NCBI GenBank assembly: GCA_020217065.1
Contig: JAIWOB010000004.1
Span: 1 to 10,000 of the forward strand
DNA: 10,000 nt
Origin: Chloroflexota bacterium
GTDB taxonomy: Bacteria; Chloroflexota; Anaerolineae; Anaerolineales; Villigracilaceae
Direction of reading: 5' to 3'
The notes under the pieces were generated by a model, which saw nothing but the letters and a program-made list of their open reading frames with translations, did not search any database and had not been told where the DNA came from. Shown here piece by piece: positions 1 to 6,048 of this stretch (positions are counted from its first letter, which is position 1; the number at the start of each line of letters is the position of its first letter). The translations under genes were made by a program, and so were the position numbers.

Positions 1-572
1 TATTCGAGCAAACCCGTCGCGTGCGAGTCGTCCTCCGCGCCGGTGGGGTCTCCCAGAACGTCGGGAAGCAACCGCGAAACGGCGTCAATCAAAATCAGGG
101 CGGGAAGTTCGCCGCCAGTCAAGACATAATCGCCGATGGAAATTTCATCCGTTACCAGACGCTCGCGGATACGCTCGTCAATTCCCTCGTAGCGTCCGCA
201 AAGCAGGGCAATGCGCGGATACTGGGAAAGTTCTTTGGCGATGTTTTGATTGAAAACCCGCCCCTGAGGAGAAAGCAGGATGATGGGAACGGAATTAACA
301 GATTCAGACGGCTCCCTCTGGCTTGCGCCCGCAGGGATGGATAAGCCTAAAACAGTTTCCACCGCCTCGAAAATGGGTTCAGGCTTCATCACCATTCCGC
401 CGCCGCCGCCATAGGGGGCGTCGTCTGTGGTATGGTGTTTATCGTGAGCGTAGTCGCGGATGTTGTGGAGGCGCACGTCAATCAATCCCCGCTCTCGGGC
501 GCGTTTGAGAATGCTGGTGTCGAGATAGGGTGGAAAGATTTCGGGCAGGAGCGTAAACACCTCAAATTGCAT
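1..572 (-). CDS. trmD: tRNA (guanine-N1-)-methyltransferase, 5' part (C-terminus beyond window)
   Basis: TrmD methylates N1 of G37, next to the anticodon, in tRNAs reading CNN-type codons, using S-adenosylmethionine; this suppresses +1 frameshifting. The 190 visible codons start [13 protein letters not shown] and carry the family landmarks: [15 protein letters not shown] (residues 52-66), the SAM-knot segments LLSPQGR (99-105), [13 protein letters not shown] (123-135) and [11 protein letters not shown] (149-159), and an EDDS segment (180-183) that should hold the catalytic Asp equivalent to E. coli Asp169. The glycine run has G where many relatives have A. The last visible residues, GLLE, normally precede a YPQYTRP-like motif, so roughly the final fifth lies outside the window. 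No ribosome binding site precedes the ATG; instead an extended -10 box sits just upstream (see the promoter entry). The nearest gene upstream on this strand is the YtxH-like gene, 154 bp away. The family assignment is secure. Confidence 0.96.
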   Translation of the reverse strand, partial: MQFEVFTLLPEIFPPYLDTSILKRARERGLIDVRLHNIRDYAHDKHHTTDDAPYGGGGGMVMKPEPIFEAVETVLGLSIPAGASQREPSESVNSVPIILLSPQGRVFNQNIAKELSQYPRIALLCGRYEGIDERIRERLVTDEISIGDYVLTGGELPALILIDAVSRLLPDVLGDPTGAEDDSHATGLLE

Positions 573-726
573 AAGGCGATTCTAGCATAGAAAATCCGCC
601 CTCGCGCCGCCGACGGGGCTGCCCTAGCCGCCGCCGTGGATTTTCAAGAGGCGAATCATATTGCCGCCACGACGACGGCGTTGACTTGACGGCGCAGTTT
701 CTATTTTGAGATAAACCCTGCGCGGG
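573..726. other. Intergenic spacer between ytxH-like gene and trmD
   Basis: This 154-bp GC-rich spacer has no supportable gene. Besides the trmD promoter it holds a small 5-bp hairpin (714-728, AACCC/GGGTT) that overlaps the stop codon of the upstream gene but has no U-run, so it is not a convincing terminator. It also holds two direct copies of GACGGCG separated by seven bases (about 674-694). Nothing else is recognised. Confidence 0.5.
579..587 (-). promoter_or_regulatory. Extended -10 promoter of trmD, apparently leaderless
   Basis: On the minus strand, TGC-TAGAAT matches an extended -10 element (TGn followed by a TATAAT-like hexamer). The hexamer ends six bases before the A of the trmD ATG at 572, so the expected transcription start is the A of the ATG itself. 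No convincing -35 hexamer is present at 16-18 bp spacing, which fits an extended -10 promoter. No Shine-Dalgarno sequence lies between the box and the ATG. The placement is seen in the sequence; leaderless transcription is inferred. Confidence 0.5.
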
Positions 727-945
727 TTATCCCTCTCTCGGCGCGCGCAGCGTTTCCAGCCGTCCGCGCAATTCGATGCGGCGCGAGTCCGCCGCCTGGC
801 GAATTTCGCCAAAGAAAGCCTGCCCGCGCTCGCGAAGTTGTCCGCGCAGTTTTTCGCCCGCCTCAGGCGCCAACAGCAACGCCACGACAGAACCGACCAG
901 CGCCCCCGTCAACACTCCGATTAGAAAACCAAACATTCGCCGCAT
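727..945 (-). CDS. YtxH-like small membrane protein
   Basis: A 72-residue protein with one transmembrane segment (about residues 4-26, FGFLIGVLTGALVGSVVALL). It is followed by LLAPEAGEKLRGQL, the signature of YtxH/gas-vesicle-GvpP-like proteins (APxxGxxxR), then a charged, probably helical tail (residues 31-72) rich in Arg and Glu. YtxH proteins are single-pass proteins of poorly known role, often linked to general stress; the predicted topology is N-terminus at the membrane with a cytoplasmic tail. The start at 945 is chosen because AAGGAG stands seven bases upstream and a TATAAT box lies 40 bases upstream. The reading frame runs back to an ATG at 1056, but that would put the start inside the end of the preceding gene with no ribosome binding site. 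It is probably a monocistronic gene. Confidence 0.82.
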   Translation of the reverse strand: MRRMFGFLIGVLTGALVGSVVALLLAPEAGEKLRGQLRERGQAFFGEIRQAADSRRIELRGRLETLRAPREG

Positions 946-952
946 ATCATTT

Positions 953-958
953 CTCCTT
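953..958 (-). promoter_or_regulatory. Ribosome binding site deciding the ytxH-like start
   Basis: AAGGAG on the minus strand, seven bases before the ATG at 945. It fixes the start of the 72-residue protein instead of the longer in-frame start at 1056. Another ATG at 950-948 is out of frame and too close to the site. Confidence 0.8.
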
Positions 959-984
959 GGCTGGTTTTTTGTTTGTTCGACGCG

Positions 985-990
985 ATTATA
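985..990 (-). promoter_or_regulatory. -10 box (TATAAT) for the ytxH-like gene
   Basis: A perfect TATAAT on the minus strand, giving a predicted transcript start near 978 and a leader of about 33 nt that contains the AAGGAG site. The -35 region at 17-18 bp spacing is a poor match to TTGACA, so strength and factor dependence are uncertain. It lies in the 88-bp gap after the NACHT-FGE gene, so the small gene need not depend on read-through. Confidence 0.5.
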
Positions 991-1033
991 CTTCATGGAC
1001 TTGCCCGACAGCGCGAAAAACAGGGATATTAAT

Positions 1034-4000
1034 TCAAACGGCAATTTTTTTTGCAATTGTTACACGAAAGCCAATAGTTTGGTGAAAATCCAACGGCGTA
1101 TGACGGTCGCGCGCCGTGGCGCGGCATTGAACAATGGGTTTATTGATAAAGCCCTCTTCGGCATTGGCGACATCAGAGTCCCATGAACCGCCGCGCATGA
1201 CTTTTGCTACGACTCTTTTCTTGACGTTTTTCTCAACACGGGGATTTAAAACGGGCTTTCCTTCTGTTTTGCGTTCACTGTATTCGAGTTCAGAATACCA
1301 GTCAAAACACCACTCGCGGACGTTGCCAGACATGTCGTTGAGGAACAGACCGTTTTTCGTCGCGCCGTTGGGGAACATGCCCACGGGAGTTGTCACGCCC
1401 ATCGAGTTGACGCCTTTATTATTGCATACGTTCACATCGCTTACTTCATCTCCCCAGGGCCATAATCCTGTTACAGTAAACCTTTTTCTATGCGGATTGT
1501 AATTCCCCGCCCTGGCGGCTCTTTCCCATTCGGCTTCGGTGGGCAGGCGCGCTTCTTCTTCAGAGGTAATTGCGCCCTCCGCCCTCATTTTTTGGGTTAA
1601 CCAATTGCAATAGGCTTCAGCCTCATACCAACTGACGCCCACAACCGGCAAAGAGAATTGATTCCATTTTGGGCTATCCCAGAAAAAAGGGCGACGCCGT
1701 TTTTCAGGGGGACGAGACGCAAGTAAAGATTTTAATTGTTCTTTTTCACGCTCCGTATCGCCGGTGAGATATGAAAAATCCGGCTCTAAACTTCCTTTTA
1801 GCCACTTGACGCCTTCTTCGCTCCAAAAGTCCGAATCGAGGGCGTAACCTCCCTCTTCTACAAAGAACGAGAAATCTAAATTCGTGACAAGATTTTTTGA
1901 TATTTTGTATTCAGAGAGGAAAACCAAATGCGCGGGGCGCTCCCACGGTTTGAGGCGAATTACCTGACCAGGCGCTATTTCATATTGCAAAGCCTTTTCT
2001 GTATTTTCAGGCGCTCCCATCATAAAACTTCCCTCTTGAACGACGGCGAAATCCTGTTCAACCCGCTCTTTTTCCCATGGCTTTCTAGCGCGACGGGCGG
2101 TCAACTTTCCAAGCGCAATTCCAATGGCGCGTCTCTCCTCAAACGCTCCTCTCGAATCTTGCATTTTCCGCCTCATAACGTCTTTGAGAAAAGATTCCGC
2201 GTCGTTTTTTGACCTGACCGCCAGACGGGAAGGCAATTCAAGAATAATGTCGCCGGCTAGTTCCAGCGCCGCGCTGTCGCCAATTTTGGCGATTGTTTCA
2301 ATAAAGTCAATCAAATTTGATTCGCTGACAATAGAAAGAGCGCCTGCCGCCAATGTGAGAGTTTCGCGCCAATTATCGTTGCGATAATATTTACGAATTA
2401 ACGTATCCCATTCCTTTTGTTTTTCCAGGGCAATGTATCTGCCCGCCAAATATTCGCGAAACGTGGAGTGACTGTAAAATCCGTAATAATTACCGCGTCG
2501 CTCCAACAAATCGCCCTGGTCGCCAATTTGATGGATAAAGTTTTCGGCGTCTTTTTTGCCCTCTTTCTCTTGATTTTCTTCGCTGTCGTCCGCATAGCGG
2601 GAGCCAAAATATTGCGACGTTTTCTCAATTAATTCAGTTTCTTGCAGACCGTTCCTTGCGCTTTGTTGCAGTTCATAAGCGATGGGCATTAACGCTTTGA
2701 CTTTATCCGTCCAAGTCATACCAATTAGCCCTGTTAAGTCGCTATGATGCAGGCTATCGAGAATGACCTCGATAGCCTGCTCGTACAATTCCGCGCGGCT
2801 ATTAGGAAGTTTACGACGATTATTTTTAAGATAGCAGGCAATGGCAAGCATTAAGGGAGTGGAAGCCAGCAATTGAACCTGATTAGAGCTGTTTTTAATT
2901 TCAACTTCCAGCTCTTGCGCGCTTTTATCTGGATTTTCCGCCCTTTGATTATTTCGAAACCAATTTTCAACAAAGCGCTTTCGTTCCGTGTCGGCAAGGG
3001 GTTGTATTTGATAAGGCTCAAAATCCTTTAAAATAAACTTTCCCCGATACGCGCTGTCTCGCGAAGCGACGACAAAACGATTCCTTTTATTCCCGCTAAA
3101 ATCGGAAACAAATCGCTCAATGGCAGAATTCAGTTCTCCGCGTTTTTCTTCAAGCGCTTCGTCAAACCCGTCAAACAGGACGATGCAGCCGCTCTGCGCC
3201 GGCGAAAGGAGAGTTTCCAAAAAAGCGTTTGAAATCTTGCTCAATTCATGGTGGTTGTTTTGCAGGCATTTACAGCCAAACTCTAAAAGAGACTTCGGGG
3301 TGATTTCCGTCTTATGTTCCACGCAATCTACCACATAATCTTTAAGGGAAATGGCGACGGGGACGAGCGCAGGCATGTCTGAACCGGAAACCGCATTAAC
3401 GACCTTTCTCTGTTCAGGCGTTAGCGCTTCGGGCTGTTTAAGAGCCTTCAACATGGACAACCCAATCCATTTCATCGTCGTGCTTTTGCCGCGTCCCGCC
3501 GCGCCAAGAAGCGTTATGCAGTTTGACGAGAAAGCGTCCGCCAGGTCAAGGTCAGCGGGAGTTTCGAGAGGCGCTTCTTCGCCGTCGCGGAAATCATGAA
3601 GAGCAAAGACGGAAATAGGTTTGAGACGTAAAGGAATGTAAACGTCATCCAAGCGGGGCGCAAACCCCTTTACCCCGCCATAATCTACTTTGAGATAATC
3701 AGGAAAAACGGAGGCAATGTATTGTTCCCTCATCTCGTCAAATGTTTTAGGGCGCGGCTTGTCTTCCATCGACGCGGGGGGCGGATGAATAATCACCGTT
3801 CCCGAATTCGCGCCAATTTGAACGTTATTTCCATTCCCTCCAGCCCTTTGTTCAACCGAAGAGGTTGAAGGGTCGTTTGGGCGCGGCGGACGACTGCGAA
3901 ACGCCTTCACCGTTTCAATCACAATCCAGCCGACTACAACCAAAACGCCCACATCATAAATCAAGTTAACGTATACGCCGCTATTTTCTTGCCTCAAGAC

Positions 4001-4084
4001 AAGCCATATCAAAATGACCAAAAACGCGAAAGGGGCGGTAAGTTTTTTGGCAAGCGTTGGCAGAATTTTTCTAAACGACTCCAT
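1034..4084 (-). CDS. Membrane-anchored NACHT NTPase fused to FGE/SUMF1-like domain (NLR-like)
   Basis: A 1016-residue protein. Order of parts: two transmembrane helices (about 17-31 and 40-59); a polar linker with a Gly/Asn-rich NNVQIGANSGTVIIH stretch (86-100); a NACHT NTPase with Walker A GAAGRGKS (194-201) and Walker B IVLFDGFDEA (301-310); an ASR sensor-like segment (340-342); the NACHT helical/winged-helix landmarks LLASTPLMLAIACYL (405-419) and FYSHSTFREYLAGRY (536-550); and a C-terminal FGE-sulfatase/SUMF1 domain (about 676-1010) with VQEGSFMMG, VVGVSWYEAEAYCNWL, RLPTEAEWERAARAG, WPWGDE, SGNVREWCFDW, MRGGSW and GFRV. NACHT proteins are nucleotide-driven oligomerising switches, several of them anti-phage in bacteria. 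The FGE-like domain lacks the catalytic Cys pair and is probably a sensor or binding module (inference). The start has CAGGAG six bases upstream. The gene follows the ABC transporter by 61 bp and is AT-richer than its neighbours, suggesting transfer. Domain calls are secure; function is not. Confidence 0.9.
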   Translation of the reverse strand: MESFRKILPTLAKKLTAPFAFLVILIWLVLRQENSGVYVNLIYDVGVLVVVGWIVIETVKAFRSRPPRPNDPSTSSVEQRAGGNGNNVQIGANSGTVIIHPPPASMEDKPRPKTFDEMREQYIASVFPDYLKVDYGGVKGFAPRLDDVYIPLRLKPISVFALHDFRDGEEAPLETPADLDLADAFSSNCITLLGAAGRGKSTTMKWIGLSMLKALKQPEALTPEQRKVVNAVSGSDMPALVPVAISLKDYVVDCVEHKTEITPKSLLEFGCKCLQNNHHELSKISNAFLETLLSPAQSGCIVLFDGFDEALEEKRGELNSAIERFVSDFSGNKRNRFVVASRDSAYRGKFILKDFEPYQIQPLADTERKRFVENWFRNNQRAENPDKSAQELEVEIKNSSNQVQLLASTPLMLAIACYLKNNRRKLPNSRAELYEQAIEVILDSLHHSDLTGLIGMTWTDKVKALMPIAYELQQSARNGLQETELIEKTSQYFGSRYADDSEENQEKEGKKDAENFIHQIGDQGDLLERRGNYYGFYSHSTFREYLAGRYIALEKQKEWDTLIRKYYRNDNWRETLTLAAGALSIVSESNLIDFIETIAKIGDSAALELAGDIILELPSRLAVRSKNDAESFLKDVMRRKMQDSRGAFEERRAIGIALGKLTARRARKPWEKERVEQDFAVVQEGSFMMGAPENTEKALQYEIAPGQVIRLKPWERPAHLVFLSEYKISKNLVTNLDFSFFVEEGGYALDSDFWSEEGVKWLKGSLEPDFSYLTGDTEREKEQLKSLLASRPPEKRRRPFFWDSPKWNQFSLPVVGVSWYEAEAYCNWLTQKMRAEGAITSEEEARLPTEAEWERAARAGNYNPHRKRFTVTGLWPWGDEVSDVNVCNNKGVNSMGVTTPVGMFPNGATKNGLFLNDMSGNVREWCFDWYSELEYSERKTEGKPVLNPRVEKNVKKRVVAKVMRGGSWDSDVANAEEGFINKPIVQCRATARDRHTPLDFHQTIGFRVTIAKKIAV

Positions 4085-4145
4085 GATGCGCTCCTGTATA
4101 AAATGCTCAAGCCCCTTGTTTTAACCTGGCGGTTATTTTACCTTT
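4085..4145. other. Short spacer between ABC transporter and NACHT-FGE gene
   Basis: This 61-bp AT-rich gap has no intrinsic terminator; only a weak 5-bp TAACC/GGTTA hairpin is present. It contains the NACHT-FGE ribosome binding site CAGGAG, six bases before the ATG, and an AT-rich TTTATACA stretch that could be a weak -10 box without a clear -35. Read-through from the ABC gene is therefore plausible. Confidence 0.45.
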
Positions 4146-5969
4146 TTATTCCCAAATTTCATTCTGTCTCATCCTTCCCTCTTCCACATACGAAAGACTC
4201 TGATGTCTGAAATACGTGTTATACAATTCGGCGTAATGACCGCCTTGCCGCAGCAATTCGTCGTGATTGCCCTGCTCGATGATGGCGCCTTTCTGCATGA
4301 CGACGATTCTATCCGCCGCCTTGACGGTGGAGAGGCGATGAGCAATGAGGATGCTGGTGGTGTTTTTCAAAATCAAATTCAACGCCTGCTGGATTTGCCA
4401 CTCGGTGAACGGGTCAATGCTGGCGGTGGCTTCGTCGAGGATGAAGATGGCGGGGTTTTGCGCCAGCACGCGCATGAGCGCCACCAGTTGACGTTGCCCC
4501 ATCGAGAGGCGGTTGCCGCGTTCGCCCACGGGAGTCTGCAAGCCGTCAGGCAGGGTCTCCAGCCATTCGCCGTCGCCAATCTTCCGCGCCAGCTTCAACA
4601 TTTCGGCTTCAGGCACGCCAGGCATGGCGTAGCGGATGTTATCCGCAACCGTCCCTGAGAAAAGGAACGGAACCTGCGAAACAATTCCCAGTTGGCGGCG
4701 GTATTGAATCAGGTCGAAGGTGCGGATATCGCGCCCGTCAATGAGCAATCGTCCGCCCTGGAATTCGTAAAAGCGGGCAATCAACTTCGCAATGGACGAC
4801 TTCCCCGCGCCCGTATGCCCAACAAGGGCAAGCGTTTCTCCCGGCTGGACGCTCAAATTGAAGCCGCTCAAAATAGGTTCCTTGTCGCTGTAGTGAAAGT
4901 CCAAATCTTCAAAGCGCACCTCGCCCTTCAAGCGCGGCACATCCAGCCGTTCGAGTTGAATCACATTCGGGTCGGCGTCAATCAACGCGAAGACTCGCTC
5001 CGCCGCCGAAAGCCCGCCCTGAATCTGCGCCCAAAAGGAGGTCAGGTTGAGGACGGGGAAGAAGAACTGGTCGAGGCTCATGATGAAGAGATACCACGCG
5101 CCAACGCTGACCAGTCTCTGCTCGGCGCTCATCCCGCCGACGTAGATGAGGACGCCGACGAAAATCCCCGAAAGCGCGTTGAGCGTGGGAAAGACCAGCG
5201 AAAGCACAAACCCGCGCCGAATGTTGACCCTGTACGACTGCTGGTTCGACTCGTCGAACGAGAGGAAGACGCTCTCCTCCTGCCGAAAATTCTTCGCAAT
5301 CGAAATGCCGCTGATGGTTTCCTTGATGGCGGCGTTGACATCGGACATGGCTTTCATCCCGCGTTTGGTCACCTGCCGAGCCAGCGCGCGGAATCCAGCC
5401 GCGACGGCGAAGATGACGGGCAGAAACGAAAGCAGCAACAGCGAGAGTTTCCAGTCGGTGCGGAAGAGGACCACGCCGAGAATCACGGCTTGGACGATTT
5501 GCGAAACCACGTCGGTGACGATGACGATGAGTTGACCGAACTCGTTGGTGTCGGACGTAATACGCGAGACGATTCTCCCCGACGAGAACTGGTCGTAGAA
5601 TGAAAGGTCATGCTCCGCTGCGGCGCGGAAGGCGCGGGCGCGCAAGTCGAGGACCACATCGCCCACCGCGCGGACAATGAGACTGCGCCTCAGCCAATTC
5701 AACCCCCACAAGCCGACTCCCACCCCCATCAGAACCCCGCCCACCGCCGCAATGGCTGGCAGCGTCGGCTGTTCCCCAAGCATATCCACCATACGGCTGA
5801 CCGCCACCGGCAGCGCCGCCCCGATGAAAGCAAGGATGAGCACAACAACGGAGGCGAGCGCCAGCCTGCGCGCCTGCGTTTTAAAGAATCCAAGAATCCG
5901 CCGCGTCAGTTCACGGTCGGAGTATTGGCGGTCGTATTTTTCGTCGTTGAGACCTGCAAAAAAGCCCAT
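4146..5969 (-). CDS. ABC transporter half-exporter (membrane domain fused to ATPase)
   Basis: A 607-residue type IV (exporter-fold) half transporter. The N-terminal transmembrane domain (about residues 35-325) has hydrophobic segments near 36-58, 73-92, 145-170, 174-193, 255-277 and 290-308. The nucleotide-binding domain (about 350-585) has every catalytic motif: Walker A GHTGAGKS (384-391), Q-loop Q432, signature LSMGQ (488-492, a variant of LSGGQ), Walker B IFILDE (508-513), D-loop SID (517-519) and H-loop H544. Both ATP sites of a homodimer would be competent and no partner half transporter is present, so a homodimer is likely. The substrate cannot be told; relatives export lipids, drugs or peptides. 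AAAGGA stands five bases before the ATG. The gene is insulated from valS by a terminator, has a possible -10 box at 5998-6003, and is followed after 61 bp by the NACHT-FGE gene with no terminator seen between them. Confidence 0.93.
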   Translation of the reverse strand: MGFFAGLNDEKYDRQYSDRELTRRILGFFKTQARRLALASVVVLILAFIGAALPVAVSRMVDMLGEQPTLPAIAAVGGVLMGVGVGLWGLNWLRRSLIVRAVGDVVLDLRARAFRAAAEHDLSFYDQFSSGRIVSRITSDTNEFGQLIVIVTDVVSQIVQAVILGVVLFRTDWKLSLLLLSFLPVIFAVAAGFRALARQVTKRGMKAMSDVNAAIKETISGISIAKNFRQEESVFLSFDESNQQSYRVNIRRGFVLSLVFPTLNALSGIFVGVLIYVGGMSAEQRLVSVGAWYLFIMSLDQFFFPVLNLTSFWAQIQGGLSAAERVFALIDADPNVIQLERLDVPRLKGEVRFEDLDFHYSDKEPILSGFNLSVQPGETLALVGHTGAGKSSIAKLIARFYEFQGGRLLIDGRDIRTFDLIQYRRQLGIVSQVPFLFSGTVADNIRYAMPGVPEAEMLKLARKIGDGEWLETLPDGLQTPVGERGNRLSMGQRQLVALMRVLAQNPAIFILDEATASIDPFTEWQIQQALNLILKNTTSILIAHRLSTVKAADRIVVMQKGAIIEQGNHDELLRQGGHYAELYNTYFRHQSLSYVEEGRMRQNEIWE

Positions 5970-5997
5970 GAGCGTCCTTTGACTCGAATTAAGGCGA

Positions 5998-6003
5998 ATT
6001 GTA
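5998..6003 (-). promoter_or_regulatory. Possible -10 box (TACAAT) for the ABC transporter gene
   Basis: TACAAT on the minus strand directly after the valS terminator, giving a predicted start near 5991 and a short leader holding AAAGGA. No good -35 hexamer is seen at usual spacing, so the call is tentative. It rests mainly on the need for a promoter after the terminator. Confidence 0.3.
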
Positions 6004-6007
6004 AATC

Positions 6008-6045
6008 AAAAAAACCTCCAAAGTCTTCGAGACTTCGGAGGTTTT
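6008..6045 (-). terminator. Rho-independent terminator of valS
   Basis: On the minus strand a 16-bp stem (one G-U wobble) has arms AAAACCTCCGAAGTCT and AGACTTTGGAGGTTTT around a 3-nt CGA loop. It ends in a run of seven U. It begins a few bases after the valS stop codon and separates valS from the ABC transporter gene. On the plus strand the hairpin is followed by only four T, so termination is mainly in the valS direction. Confidence 0.92.
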
Positions 6046-6048
6046 GCG

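Noticed and set aside
714..728. Hairpin at the end of the ytxH-like gene as a terminator
   Set aside because: Only five base pairs and no U-run follow on the minus strand.
727..1056. Longer form of the YtxH-like protein starting at 1056
   Set aside because: It would start inside the end of the NACHT-FGE gene, has no ribosome binding site, and its extra 37 residues are unlike the family. The AAGGAG before 945 decides the shorter start.
1061..1201. C-terminal FGE/C-lectin-like end of the NACHT protein as a diversity-generating-retroelement variable region
   Set aside because: Such folds are frequent retroelement targets, but no reverse transcriptase and no matching template repeat lie in the window, and the segment is not enriched in codons of the diversified AAY-derived type. 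It would need a search of the rest of the genome.
4108..4135. Small hairpin between the ABC and NACHT-FGE genes as a terminator
   Set aside because: The TAACC/GGTTA stem is only five base pairs, AU-rich, and is not followed by a U-run.
4692..5603. 303-codon open frame on the plus strand
   Set aside because: It lies antisense to the ABC transporter gene, whose protein carries all family motifs. The plus-strand product is a charged, low-complexity shadow with no recognisable domain.
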